64,000 nucleotides of DNA from the NCBI RefSeq assembly GCF_964340395.1, contig NC_135557.1, positions 18,859,625 through 18,923,624 of the forward strand, given 5' to 3'. This document shows, in pieces, positions 34,999-45,249 of the stretch. The notes under the pieces were generated by a model. The model did not search any database, was not told where the DNA came from, and saw nothing but the letters and a program-made list of their open reading frames with translations. This DNA is from Glandiceps talaboti (Eukaryota > Hemichordata > Enteropneusta > Spengelidae). Within the stretch, counting starts at the first letter, position 1. Every line of letters starts with the position of its first letter. Made by a program: the position numbers and the translations under genes.

Positions 34999-35815
34999 TA
35001 GTTCCCGCTATGATTGGGTTTTAAGGAACTGGCAATTTATGTTGTCATTTTCTTGATATGACTACTCTGATCACACAACAACACTTGTGAACATAAATCA
35101 AACAGACTTATATATGTTGTGTCTGCTCATTGCACATGGAACATGCCTATTCATGTTGTATCTCCTCGTTGGACATGGGACATGCCTACTCAAGATGACA
35201 AGATGGAATAAACCATTCAACAATAAAGGATGAGTCGGGTGGGGGGGGGGACCTGTTCAAGCATGTCTGAGTTATGGCTTTGGACATGAAAAATTCGCAA
35301 ACAAAATGGCTGCCAGGCAGCCATATTGGATTGTATCACAACGAAAATGGATATGCACATGTATGTTATACAACATTGTCCTAATACCAACTTTGAATAA
35401 GATCTGTTCAAGCATGTCTGAGTTATGGCTTTGGACATGGAAAATTCGCAAACAAAATGGCTGCAAGGCAGCCATTTTGGATCGTATCACCACGAAAATG
35501 GATATGCACATGTATGTTGTACAACATTGTGCTAATACCAACTTTGAATGAGATCTGTGAAAGCATGGCTGAGTTATGGCTTTAGACAGGGAAAATTTGC
35601 AAACAAAATGGCTGCTAGGCAGCCATATTGGATCGTATCATGAAACAAATTGACGTGCATATGTATGCCATTGTATGTTGCCCCTGTACCAAGTTTGAAA
35701 AAAATCGGTCCAGGCATCTCCAAGAAACGGCTCTGGACGGATGGACGGACGGACACACGGACAGACGGAACCCAATCCATAAGTCCCCGTCCCGCACTTC
35801 GTCCAGCGGGGACTA
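34999..35815 (+). mobile_element. Family Z element, copy 3
   Basis: TAGTTCCCGCT to AGCGGGGACTA, with three internal units of about 155 bp and the GACGGACGGACACACGG tail. The extreme ends TAGTCCCCGCT/AGCGGGGACTA (best seen by combining copies 2 and 3) are 11-bp inverted repeats bounded by TA, which suggests a Tc1/mariner-type MITE. Confidence 0.75.
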
Positions 35816-36039
35816 AAAAGTACAAATGACAAAACGGTTACTATTGGATAAAATGAATTCTCAAAAGGAAGTATGTTACAAAACACAAATTTATTAAACA
35901 TTGACATAAATAAATTTATGAATTATTTGATACTGCATATATCGTAAGTAGAATAAAATATGTAAGTAGGATAAAATACATCAAATGCAATGCAAATATC
36001 ATAGTCATACAAACAATAACACACATTTCCTATGGACCA

Positions 36040-36660
36040 TCTCGTTACAACAATAACGAAGCACTCATTCTTCAGAGTCAGTGATCACAAAGAATAACAG
36101 AGCACTCATTCTTCAGACTTAGTGATGACAAAGAGTAGTATGTTGTGATACAAACAAAATGTTGAACAACATAGAGAGTAACATTTTATCGTACCATACA
36201 ACGATTTTGGTTTGGTACTAGTCCTGCTTGCAGACAGTGCACGGGTCTATATTACTGACACAACCCTAAGAATAGGAGGGACAATTGTCAGAACCGAGTC
36301 CCAGATTACTATGTATGCAAGCAGGACTAGTTTGGTACAAAATGAACCTCGTAGCACAGAGAAAACTAAGTCATACATCCAAAACATAAAGAATAACGCA
36401 GCTTCAGAGTCAGTGATCTCAAAGAGTAGTATCTCGCGAAACAAAAGAAACGAGTAGTATCTCATGATACAAACAAAATGTTGGACAACATAGAGACTAA
36501 CATTTTAACATACCATACAACGATTCTGGTTTGGCACAAAATGAACCATGTATCACAGAGAAAACTAAGTCATACATCCAAAACATAAAGACTAACGCAG
36601 CTTCAGAGTCAGTGATCTCAAAGAGTAGTATCGAGCGAAACAAAATGTCAGACAACAGAG
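36040..36660 (+). repeat. Imperfect tandem repeat (about 190-bp units)
   Basis: Units share CATACAACGATTYTGGTTTGG, AACTAAGTCATACATCC and CAGAGTCAGTGATCTCAAAG. The first full unit carries the 111-bp MITE (36219-36329). The second has the empty site GGTTTGGCACAAAATG. Confidence 0.8.
36219..36329. mobile_element. 111-bp MITE with 9-bp flanking repeat
   Basis: Ends TAGTCCTGCTTGCA and TGCAAGCAGGACTA are perfect 14-bp inverted repeats. GTTTGGTAC occurs on both sides (36210-36218 and 36330-36338). The homologous unit at about 36530 has one GTTTGGCAC and no insert, so this is an insertion with target duplication. Its length (9 bp, or 7 if the outer C/G belong to the element) would suit a Mutator-like source, but that is inference. 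Confidence 0.85.
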
Positions 36661-36696
36661 AAACTACATATTGAACGTCACATCATCATTGTCGTT

Positions 36697-38190
36697 CAAT
36701 TCAATTCAATTCAATTCAATTCAATAACTTTATTATCCGTATATGAATGCGGAAACTTGTCTTTCGGCTCAAAACACAATTTACAAACAATTTACACAAG
36801 TACAATATATACATATACATATACAAACAGTGAGTTTAAAATGACTTTACAGTGAGTTTAAAATAGACACAGCTGTTGGAACGAACAATTTTTTAAAAAG
36901 GTTTTTCCTTGCAAGAGGCATTCTGTAACGGCGACCAGATGGGAGCTTAGTGAAAGAATTATGTAAGGGATGCGTATAATCATTGACTATTTTCTGGGCT
37001 TTCCTGTTAACTGCCGTATGATAATGACATGCCAGTGTTGTTTGACGACAGCCAATGATCTTCTCTGCTGTGTTTACAATACGACAAAGTTTACTCTTGT
37101 TTTTAACCGTGAGATTACCATACCAAAGGATTATATTGAAAGTCAAAACACTTTCAATAATAGATCTATACACTAATTGCAGCACGTTCTGACTGACATC
37201 GAATGACTTTAATTTCCTAAGGAGATACAGTCTCTGTTGAGCTTTTTTCGCAATATAGTCTGTGTTTTCGGCAAAGGAGAGCTTGCCATCGAGAATTGAC
37301 CCAAGGTATTTGAAACTAGTAACAACTTCAACAGAGTCTCCATTCATTGATACAGGTGTGAATTGGTCAGTTACTTTATGTGCTACAACTAATTCTTTTG
37401 TTTTTGAAACATTCATTTCTAAAAAGCTGTCTTTACACCAATTCTTTAAAATTCCAATGTCACAAAAATATTCAGCTAAAGAGTCTTCATCAAGTAACAG
37501 ACCAACAAGTGCCATGTCATCGGCAAATTTAAACAGACAACTTATTGCAGAATTACATCTCATGTGATCAGTATAAATTGAAAATAATGTTGGTGACAAC
37601 ACCTTGGGGAGCACCAGTATTCAGTACAATTTCATCAGACATATAACCATTGAAAAAAACCCTCTGAGGTCTGTCTTTAAGAAAGTCATGGATCCAGAGA
37701 ACTAAGTTAGAATTAACATTTAACTTAATCAACTGTTTTAATAGAATGTATGGCTGTATAGTATTGAATGCGCTGGAGAAGTCTATGAACAGAATCCGTA
37801 CGTACGCATTCTTACGTTCTAAATGTTGTACAATTAAGTTAAAAAGTGTGATAGATGCATCCTCTACACCCCTGTGTGCTTTATATGCAAACTGGAAGGG
37901 ATCTAGCTTGTCAACTACATCACCGAGCAGAAACTTCCTAACTATACCTTCCATGCACTTGCACAAAATTGATGTCAATGCAATTGGCCGGTAGTCATTT
38001 AACTGTTTAGGGTTGGGCTTCTTGGAACTGGAATGATTGTGGATGTCTTCCATGAGCGCGGAACAACATGACAATTTAGAAGTATTTGAAAAATGTCGTT
38101 CACACTTTGTACCTCGACCGTAACCAACTACTACCGAAAGGACGACTATATGTCTCAGCATATTCACTCACACTAATAACAAGAACAACC
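36697..38190 (-). mobile_element. 5'-truncated LINE (jockey/CR1-like)
   Basis: Minus-strand non-LTR retrotransposon. It enters in the RT finger region near 38060 (RPIALTSILCKCMEGIVR), then the palm Asp (RILFIDFSSAFNTI), APQG, and the catalytic FADDMAL at about 37525. It ends with the C-terminal SGRRYRMPLARKN and FVPTAVSILNSL. The reading frame changes near 37590, just before the FADD motif, so the ORF is broken. The endonuclease and ORF1 are missing. The 3' end has an AATAAAG-like signal and a (TTGAA)n tail at 36697-36726, typical of CR1/Rex1-type elements. It abuts family Y copy 2 on the right. Confidence 0.85.
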
Positions 38191-38194
38191 ACTT

Positions 38195-40186
38195 AGCCTG
38201 GGGGGGGGATTCTTAAATTGGGCCGACAAAAAGACACTGACCCCCCTATCTGTAAAACCAAAAACATGCTGACCCCCCTATCACACAATTCTAAAACATG
38301 TTGAGCCCCCCCCCCCCCCCCCATCCCATGTATATAATATTCACATTACAGGTATTTTTTGATCACGACTCAGTGTGGCCTGCTTGACTGTCTTGCATCT
38401 ACTTTATAAGATCCCGGGTTAGCACTATCATAATTATAATTATTGACTACACAGGGCAAATATATTCCAAAAGGAGTTTAATAGCATCTTAACAGTGAAA
38501 GCTTGAGCAGGGAATATGTATATCTCATATGGGGGTCCTAGGGGGTCTCCCCCTAGAAGCCCTGGAGGATTTTTACTCTGAAAAGTCAATTTTGAGACTA
38601 TTCAGGTCCTTTTTAGAAAATAATTTCCAAGCTTTACAAGACAGCACCAACATGTAAAAAGAAAAAAATATTTTTGAAATATTAAGTTTCATAGCATCTT
38701 GACAGTAAGAGGTAGGGGGAAGAGCTTGAGGCTGGGAAGTGTATACCTCATGTAGTGGGGGATCCTAGGGGGTCTCCCCCCAGAAGTCCTGGAGGTTTTT
38801 TACTCTGAAAAGTCAATTTTGAGACTATTCAGACCCTTTCAGAAAATAATTTCCAAGCTTTACAAGACAGAACTAACATGTAAAAAGCAACTACACCGGG
38901 TTGAAATACTTTTGAAATATACTTTGATAGCATCTTGACAGTAAGAGGGGAAGAGCTTGAGATTGGGATATGTCCACCTCATGTGGGGGTCCAAGGGGGT
39001 CCCTCTAGAAGCCCTGGAGAATTTTTACTCTTAAAGCGAATTTTTAAGCTATTCAGACCCTTTCAAGCAATAACTCAATCCATGCTTTACAAGACAGCAC
39101 CATCAAGTATCAGAAACTATTCTTTATAACTGACATAGGGTTGAAATATGTTCTTAAACAGTTAAATGGCATCATTATATACATGTAGTAAAGGTCAGTA
39201 CATCTGCTGGTAGTATCATTGGTAGGGTAGATTTGGAGTTTTAATTCAATTTTAGACTATCTTGGCGAACATTTCACATCTTTAAAAGACAATATAATCT
39301 CAAATTAGAATTGGGTGAAAATATTTAAGAAAAGTTTAATATCATTATGACAGTAAAAAGGTTGTTGGTGCATCTGATTGTTGGTTGAATGCATGAGTGA
39401 CCTCTGGGGGTGAGGTAGTCCTTGGGGGTTTTCCCCTGGCAGATCTGCAGTTTTTTGTTACTATTAAGGCAATGTTTAGGTTATTCATAGCCTTTGAAGT
39501 AATATTTCCAAGCTTCGAATAGCTAACGTAAATGTAAGTTTTAAATAGTTTCCCATGTCACATAAAAATGGCCCTGTAACATTGGTATAGTGGCATTAAT
39601 ATTGCATGTATAGTAAAGCCTCCGGTATGTTAGAGAACTGTAGGTGGTCATACCTAGTGTATAATAGAGACTGGAATCTAATGAGATGTGATTTGTAACT
39701 TGTCAATAACATGTAGTGTCCAAAATAGAAAGTGTATTAATCCCTTCTGACAAGTTCACAGTGACGAGTAAGGAACATTTTAGATTAACTTCTTTTCTGA
39801 TCTATGAAGATTACCATTACGAAACCTTCAAGTTCACTTTTGCCCCAAAGTGCAATCTAAGTGAAGCACTGATTGTGAAACAGCAAAGCATTTACATGAC
39901 ATGTTCTGTAACTAGTGTGGTAGCTAGGTAATACATGTATATGTATATTTATAGTTATGCTTGGACTAATAAGTAATATTAAAGAATTTATGTAAGAAAC
40001 AGGGAGAAGAACAAATATTTACATGTACCACATTTCAGACAAGGCTATATGCCATTGTAGAAAAAGGATTTTTTCTTCCATCACAATCCAAAACACAATG
40101 ACCCTCCCTATCCACAATTTCAAAAACAGGGTGACCCCCCTCCCAATCCACCGCCCTCCCCCAGGCCGAAGAAACTGACCGGTCCC
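38195..40186 (-). mobile_element. Family Y element, copy 2 (inverted)
   Basis: Reverse-orientation copy of 8211-10236 with the same order of modules: G/C homopolymers, CTCAAAATTG units, CTGGCAGATCTGC, then TTCTTCCATCACAATCC and GAAACTGACCGGTCCC at 40170-40186. The end next to the LINE lacks the terminal TIR, so the LINE junction has removed or covered it. Confidence 0.75.
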
Positions 40187-40289
40187 TAAATACTTACTGA
40201 TTTATGAAACCAGCCTCGACATTCGAAGACACAAGCTTTAGCGTGTTGCAATATGAGTTCCTTTGTCTTATGTCTCCTCGTTCCAAATG

Positions 40290-40445
40290 TGTAATGAGTT
40301 GGGGTTCGATGTGTAGTGGATGTGTGGATAAAGAAGAGACACTGACAACGACAACGTGTATGAACGTAACTGCGTATCTGTATTATATGAATAATTAATG
40401 AGGTCATGTAAGGTCAACTTCAGTCTAGCATTACAACTCATGACA
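40290..40445 (-). repeat. Ty3/gypsy 3' LTR
   Basis: 156 bp, TGTAATGAGTTGG ... AACTCATGACA. No difference from the other LTR was found by eye. Confidence 0.97.
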
Positions 40446-40458
40446 TCCCTCTCTTTTC
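40446..40458 (-). promoter_or_regulatory. Polypurine tract
   Basis: Minus strand GAAAAGAGAGGGA lies directly against the 3' LTR, where plus-strand DNA synthesis is primed. Confidence 0.85.
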
Positions 40459-40727
40459 AAAGTTAAGCGAGTCAATCTTAACAGTTTGTGATTGAGAACA
40501 ACAATTAACAGTAATTGAACGGTTCATGCAAATCAAAGAGTTTGTGTCCAAATAGTTACCGAATAACAGTTCGCGGTAATAACACAGTATGAATAAGAGT
40601 TAACAGTGAAACACTTCAAATAGTTCATGGTAGTTAAACAGTCCATGTGACTAACATTAACAGTCTGATAACACAGTCTATATGAATATACTTATACAGT
40701 TCGACAAGTGTATATATGGTTCAAAGT

Positions 40728-43700
40728 TCACAAGTCCAATCTATCTGGTGGTTTCACATTTCTGGTTGATCTCCTGAGTATACGAGGTGGATCCTCAATC
40801 GGAGAGGGTGTAGATGTCTCGGGTGTAGACGTAACCTTTCCTTCTGGGGTCATATCCATTTCCACAGATTGTGGGGTATTGAAGTTTTCACCTGTGCGCC
40901 GGAAATGACGTCTGTTCCGTCTAAGTGTGCTTCCATTCTCCTTCTGAACAGTGAAAGCACGAGGTTCCTGTTGGATGGTTTTAATTACACCAGGTTCCCA
41001 CGTACAGTTCTGATGGTTGTAGACACGTGTGGATTCACCGGTGTGCAAACTAGGAAGAGGTCTTGCATGTCTGTCATAGTATGACTTTTGGGTGTCCTGT
41101 CTGTGTTGAAGCTTTACATTGACATCACCGTCAGCTTGTGTTGTAATGTCAGGCTTCCTGATAGTTGGCAGGTTGGTCTGGTAGGCTCTTGAGTTGAGAA
41201 GCTCTGCTGGAGAAGGTAAGTTGTGATCTAGTGGTGTGCTTCTCAAGCATAGCATTGCAAGGTGGGGGTCTGTACCGGACTCCTTGCACTTCTGTAGCAA
41301 GTTCTTGACAGTTTGAACAGTTCTTTCTATAAGACCGTTAGCCTGTGAATAGTAAGGACTGGTTGTCACATGTTCGAATCCGTATATAGCACTGAATTTC
41401 TGGAATTGTGCGGAGGTAAACTGAGTGTCATGTCCTGTCACTAGCTTACTAGGAATGCCAAGTTCCTCGAAGATTGACTTCATGTGTGCAATCGTGGTGT
41501 TAGACTGGATGTTGTTCAATCTTCTCACAATGGGGAACTTACTGTAGTAGTCTGATACTAACAGGTATGGTGTATTGTTCCAGAAAAATAGATCAGCTGC
41601 TAGTGTGTGCCATGGTCTTGATGGTACGTCGTGCGGCATGAGTGGTTCTTTAACATTCGCCTTCTGGTTGTGTTGACACGGGGCGCATGATTTCACCATC
41701 TCCTCTATGTCGCGGTTTATGTTGGGCCAAAATACTGATCCCTTGGCTCGAAGTTTGCTTTTCTCTGCACCTTGGTGAGCATAGTGGATTTGCTCTAGCA
41801 CTGCTGACTGTAGGGTCTTCGGGATGATGATACGTGTTCCCTTCAGTACTACACCATCAGCAATGGTTAATTCATCACGGTAATTCCAATATGAGAGTAG
41901 GTCCCTTGGGCACTGTGACCTGCTGTCGGGCCATCCTTGCATAACCACTGATTTGAGCAAACTCAGAATTTCATCTTTTGCTGTTTCGCTCTTGATCTGC
42001 TCGATGCGGGTGGTGCTTGCATTCATGTGTAGGTGGAATTCGTGAATAGATACGTCAAGGCCTTCAATGGCGTCGCCTGGACGTGGTGTAACTCTGGAAA
42101 GAGCGTCTGCCAGTGGAATGTTCTTTCCTGGTACATACTTGATGCTAATGTCATACTTCTGAATACGAAGCATCATTCTGGCAATACGAGGTGGTGCACT
42201 GGCTAAGTGTTTCTTAAATATAGCCTCTAGTGGTTTGTGGTCTGTCTCTACTGTGACATGACGACCATATGCATAGTAGTGAAATTTCTCTAGACCGTGG
42301 ACGATTGCCAGCATTTCTCTCTCAATGTTGGAGTATCGACTTTCAGTGTCTGTGAGTAACTTACTGCGATATTCAACTGGGCCTTTGTCCTGTAGTAGGG
42401 TGGCTCCTAGTCCGCGTTGTGATGCGTCGACTTGGATCGTGACAGGTTTGGTACTGTCGAAGTACTGCAGTGTTTGAGGTGATGTGATCATGTACTTGAT
42501 CTTGTTAACTGCAGCTTGGTGCTCAGGTCCCCAAACAAATGCACTTGTTTTCTTGGTCAGATCCCACAAATTTGCTGATAGTGAAGCAAGGTTGGGAGTA
42601 TACCTGCTAAGAAATTGTACCATGCCTAGGAATGTTTGTAGATCCTCCAGACTTGAAGATGGATCCATTTCATTAATAGCTTGTACCTTGCATGGGTCTG
42701 GTCGGAGCCCGTCAGCGCTAATGATGTGTCCGAAGAAAGAGATCTCTGTGCATTGTATTTTGCACTTGTCTGCATTGAAACGTAGGCCAGTCTCCTTAGC
42801 GCGTTCCATTACTGCCTTAAGGTTACTGTCATGTTGCTCAGTTGTGCTGCCATATACGATGATATCGTCAGCAATACCAGTGACACCTGGGAGGTGACCA
42901 AAGGTCTCATCAACCTTCTTCTGAAATACATCTTGTGCGCAGATAAGGCCAAATGGAAGCCGTAGAAATCTGTATCTGCCATGGGGTGAGTTGAAGGTTG
43001 TGTATAGTGAGCTTTCATAATCAAGCTTGATGTTCCAGTATCCGCTACGTGCGTCGACAATGGAAAAGTACTTTGCTCCACTGAGTTTAGGAAGAATCTC
43101 TTCAACTGTGGGAGTGCAGTGGTGTGGTCTTTTAATGGCATGATTAAGGTCCTTTGGATCTAGGCATAATCGAAGACTGCCATTTTTGCGTGTGGCACAT
43201 ACTAAGGAATTAACCCAATCTGTGGGCTCATCCACTTTAGCAATAATGCCCTGGGTTACCAACGAGTTCAGTTCCTGTTTCAGTGGTTCACTTAGTGCCT
43301 GTGGTACACGTCGTGGTGGGTGCACAACTGGGGGTACACTTGGGTCGAGAGTGATGTGGTACTCTCCTTGGAAACAGCCAATGCCTTCAAAGCACTGCTT
43401 GTAGTCATGCATTATCTGTTCTTTAGCTGCAGGGTCACCTTTGGAAGGCGATATATCATGTTGAGTGATGCTGTAATTCACAGTAACAAGTCCCATATCC
43501 TGGCAAGTAGGCAGGCCTAGTATTGTTGGACCATCACATTGTACAACGAAAAATGAGCACGACTTGGACTCTCCATGATGTGTGAGTGTCAACACACAAC
43601 ATCCATAGTGATGTAAAGTCTGTCCACCATATGCTGTGATGGTAGTATTAGACTTGGATAATCCCTGGGGAACACCATCAGTGTTACATGGTTTGGATGG

Positions 43701-44393
43701 AAATAGCTGCTTATATGTGCTTACAGTCATAACATTTCCTTCAGCACCAGTGTCTACCTTACATGTTAGGGGTACACAGTCATTCTCTGCATCAACATAT
43801 ACTTGTATCATGGCCTGTTTGCTGGCTCTCAAGGTGTCTATGTGGATTGTATGAAAATACATCTGTGTATCCTCTGTATCAGAGACATGTATAGGTTTGG
43901 CTGCACTGTTGCTGTAGCTGGTTCTGGTATCATTTACTGCTAGTGAATGCATACCTTGTTTACTGGGTTTCTGTTTACTCCTATCTTGTTGTTGTGTTCT
44001 TGGGTTGGAACCGGGTTTAGCCTTACGTGAGCGGCATACACGCTTCCAGTGATTCGGCTTGCCACATGCTCTGCATTCAGATCCGTGTGCTGGGCAGGAG
44101 GACCGGTCAGATTGGTCATGTACTGTGCCACAATTTCCACATTTACCAGTTTTAGTATGTGCACTCTGCCTATTACGTGAAGTGTATCGCATAGCATGGA
44201 CAGTACTGCTATCTACAGTGTTACGTATGGCACTTAGTTGGGTACATGTGGCCTCTAATGTACGTGCGATGTCAACAGCTTTATCTAGTGTGAGTGTATC
44301 GTCGTGTTCTAGGAGCTTCGACTGCACGCGTTGGTTACTTGATCCAAAGATAAGAGTATCAATAATATGCCCTTTGGGTTGGTATACTTGCAT
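40728..44393 (-). CDS. Ty3/gypsy Gag(C-term)-Pol polyprotein
   Basis: A 1,221-codon frame. In order: the end of the capsid, zinc knuckles (CRACGKPNHWKRVC near residue 115-130), aspartic protease (VDTGAEG, D214), reverse transcriptase (LRLPFGLICAQDVF, then IADD with D509/D510), RNase H (IQVDASQRGLG, D656), an integrase HHCC zinc domain (CAPCQHNQ about residue 900) and the integrase core (D934, then E1023 in NGLIERTVQ). At the canonical second-Asp position, 36 residues before E1023, the sequence reads LVTGHDTQF, so residue 987 is Gly. The tail has no chromodomain that I recognise. The frame is entered from gag near 44372-44378. Alternative view: a recently dead or trans-mobilised copy. Confidence 0.93.
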   Translation of the reverse strand: MQVYQPKGHIIDTLIFGSSNQRVQSKLLEHDDTLTLDKAVDIARTLEATCTQLSAIRNTVDSSTVHAMRYTSRNRQSAHTKTGKCGNCGTVHDQSDRSSCPAHGSECRACGKPNHWKRVCRSRKAKPGSNPRTQQQDRSKQKPSKQGMHSLAVNDTRTSYSNSAAKPIHVSDTEDTQMYFHTIHIDTLRASKQAMIQVYVDAENDCVPLTCKVDTGAEGNVMTVSTYKQLFPSKPCNTDGVPQGLSKSNTTITAYGGQTLHHYGCCVLTLTHHGESKSCSFFVVQCDGPTILGLPTCQDMGLVTVNYSITQHDISPSKGDPAAKEQIMHDYKQCFEGIGCFQGEYHITLDPSVPPVVHPPRRVPQALSEPLKQELNSLVTQGIIAKVDEPTDWVNSLVCATRKNGSLRLCLDPKDLNHAIKRPHHCTPTVEEILPKLSGAKYFSIVDARSGYWNIKLDYESSLYTTFNSPHGRYRFLRLPFGLICAQDVFQKKVDETFGHLPGVTGIADDIIVYGSTTEQHDSNLKAVMERAKETGLRFNADKCKIQCTEISFFGHIISADGLRPDPCKVQAINEMDPSSSLEDLQTFLGMVQFLSRYTPNLASLSANLWDLTKKTSAFVWGPEHQAAVNKIKYMITSPQTLQYFDSTKPVTIQVDASQRGLGATLLQDKGPVEYRSKLLTDTESRYSNIEREMLAIVHGLEKFHYYAYGRHVTVETDHKPLEAIFKKHLASAPPRIARMMLRIQKYDISIKYVPGKNIPLADALSRVTPRPGDAIEGLDVSIHEFHLHMNASTTRIEQIKSETAKDEILSLLKSVVMQGWPDSRSQCPRDLLSYWNYRDELTIADGVVLKGTRIIIPKTLQSAVLEQIHYAHQGAEKSKLRAKGSVFWPNINRDIEEMVKSCAPCQHNQKANVKEPLMPHDVPSRPWHTLAADLFFWNNTPYLLVSDYYSKFPIVRRLNNIQSNTTIAHMKSIFEELGIPSKLVTGHDTQFTSAQFQKFSAIYGFEHVTTSPYYSQANGLIERTVQTVKNLLQKCKESGTDPHLAMLCLRSTPLDHNLPSPAELLNSRAYQTNLPTIRKPDITTQADGDVNVKLQHRQDTQKSYYDRHARPLPSLHTGESTRVYNHQNCTWEPGVIKTIQQEPRAFTVQKENGSTLRRNRRHFRRTGENFNTPQSVEMDMTPEGKVTSTPETSTPSPIEDPPRILRRSTRNVKPPDRLDL

Positions 44394-44788
44394 TCAGCTA
44401 CAATTGTTCTAATGTTCTTTAAAAATGTGTCTACAGGCTCACCTGGCTGTTGCTTTAGTGTGCGTAGCTTGTATCTTGCCAGACGAAAGTTACTTTTAGG
44501 AGCGACGTACTCCTCGAATTTGTTCCAATATGTAGCGAGTTTTGTCTTTTCCTCGGTGGTTAGATTCCATGTGGTGACGATGTCAATTCCAACTTCACCG
44601 GACCAAATTTGGAGATAGTTGCATTTCTCCGCCTCTGTCTTGGCTGTGAGTGGGCCATTAAAGTATAACTCACACATTTGTTTGAATTTCTTTAGGGCTT
44701 GCACTGCATCACTCGAGTGCCAGTCCATGGTTGGGATGGGTAAGCCAGCGAGTTCCGCCATCTTGAACTTGTCAGTCTGCACGTACAC
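44309..44788 (-). CDS. Ty3/gypsy Gag (capsid N-terminal part)
   Basis: A 159-codon frame with a retrotransposon capsid pattern (DAVQALKKFKQMCELYF, LRTLKQQPGEPVDTFLKNIR, VAECKY). The likely start is the Met at 44788, or MAEL at about 44761. The capsid homology continues without a gap in the -1 frame of the long pol ORF. The change happens around the heptamer CCCAAAG (44378-44372). It is either a programmed slip or a mutation. Confidence 0.85.
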   Translation of the reverse strand: MYVQTDKFKMAELAGLPIPTMDWHSSDAVQALKKFKQMCELYFNGPLTAKTEAEKCNYLQIWSGEVGIDIVTTWNLTTEEKTKLATYWNKFEEYVAPKSNFRLARYKLRTLKQQPGEPVDTFLKNIRTIVAECKYTNPKGILLILLSLDQVTNACSRSS

Positions 44789-44882
44789 ACTTTCTCAGAC
44801 GAACCAAAACAACACCGGCCTGGTGTCGATCATCCACTGTAAAATACACACCTGAAGTTACTGCTGAGTTGTCTAACTTCGT

Positions 44883-44900
44883 ATCCCACTTCTGACACCA
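44883..44900 (-). promoter_or_regulatory. Primer-binding site (tRNA-Leu)
   Basis: Minus strand TGGTGTCAGAAGTGGGAT starts immediately after the 5' LTR. It is complementary to the 3' end (with CCA) of metazoan tRNA-Leu(CAG) over 18 bases. Confidence 0.85.
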
Positions 44901-45056
44901 TGTAATGAGTTGGGGTTCGATGTGTAGTGGATGTGTGGATAAAGAAGAGACACTGACAACGACAACGTGTATGAACGTAACTGCGTATCTGTATTATATG
45001 AATAATTAATGAGGTCATGTAAGGTCAACTTCAGTCTAGCATTACAACTCATGACA
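44901..45056 (-). repeat. Ty3/gypsy 5' LTR
   Basis: 156 bp, identical to 40290-40445. It should hold the promoter for the minus-strand transcript, but no clear TATA box was identified. Confidence 0.97.
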
Positions 45057-45066
45057 AAATGCATAG

Positions 45067-45246
45067 TCTTCAAGATGACGTCATGGAATAAACCATTCAA
45101 CATTAAAGGATAGGTCGGGTAAAATCAGTCCAGGCATCTCCAAGAAACAGCTCCGGACGGATGGACGGATGCACGCACGGACGGACACACGGACAGACAG
45201 AACCCAATCCATAAGTCTCCATCCGGACTTCGTCCAGCGGGGACTA
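45067..45246 (+). repeat. Family Z tail fragment
   Basis: TCTTCAAGATGACGTCATGG (middle of Z) jumps directly to CCAGGCATCTCCAAGAAAC and the GACGG tail ending GCGGGGACTA. An internal deletion removed all of the 155-bp units. Confidence 0.75.
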
Positions 45247-45249
45247 ATA

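Larger units (their letters stand above)
40285..45061 (-). mobile_element. Complete Ty3/gypsy LTR retrotransposon
   Basis: 4,767-bp element (40290-45056) in minus orientation, with identical 156-bp LTRs (TG...CA), a 5-bp target duplication AAATG (40285-40289 and 45057-45061), a tRNA-Leu primer site, a polypurine tract, gag and one long pol frame. No envelope gene is present. Identical LTRs mean insertion was very recent. Two oddities argue that this copy may not be autonomous: a frame change in gag and a Gly at the usual second catalytic Asp of integrase. Confidence 0.97.

Noticed and set aside
35760-35820. Helitron 3' end (hairpin followed by CTAA)
   Set aside because: The hairpin and CTAA are better explained as the terminal inverted repeat AGCGGGGAC plus TA of family Z. 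No TC 5' end and no Rep/helicase gene was seen.
42484-42897. Plus-strand frames across 40.8-44.8 kb
   Set aside because: Antisense shadows of the Ty3/gypsy gag-pol gene.
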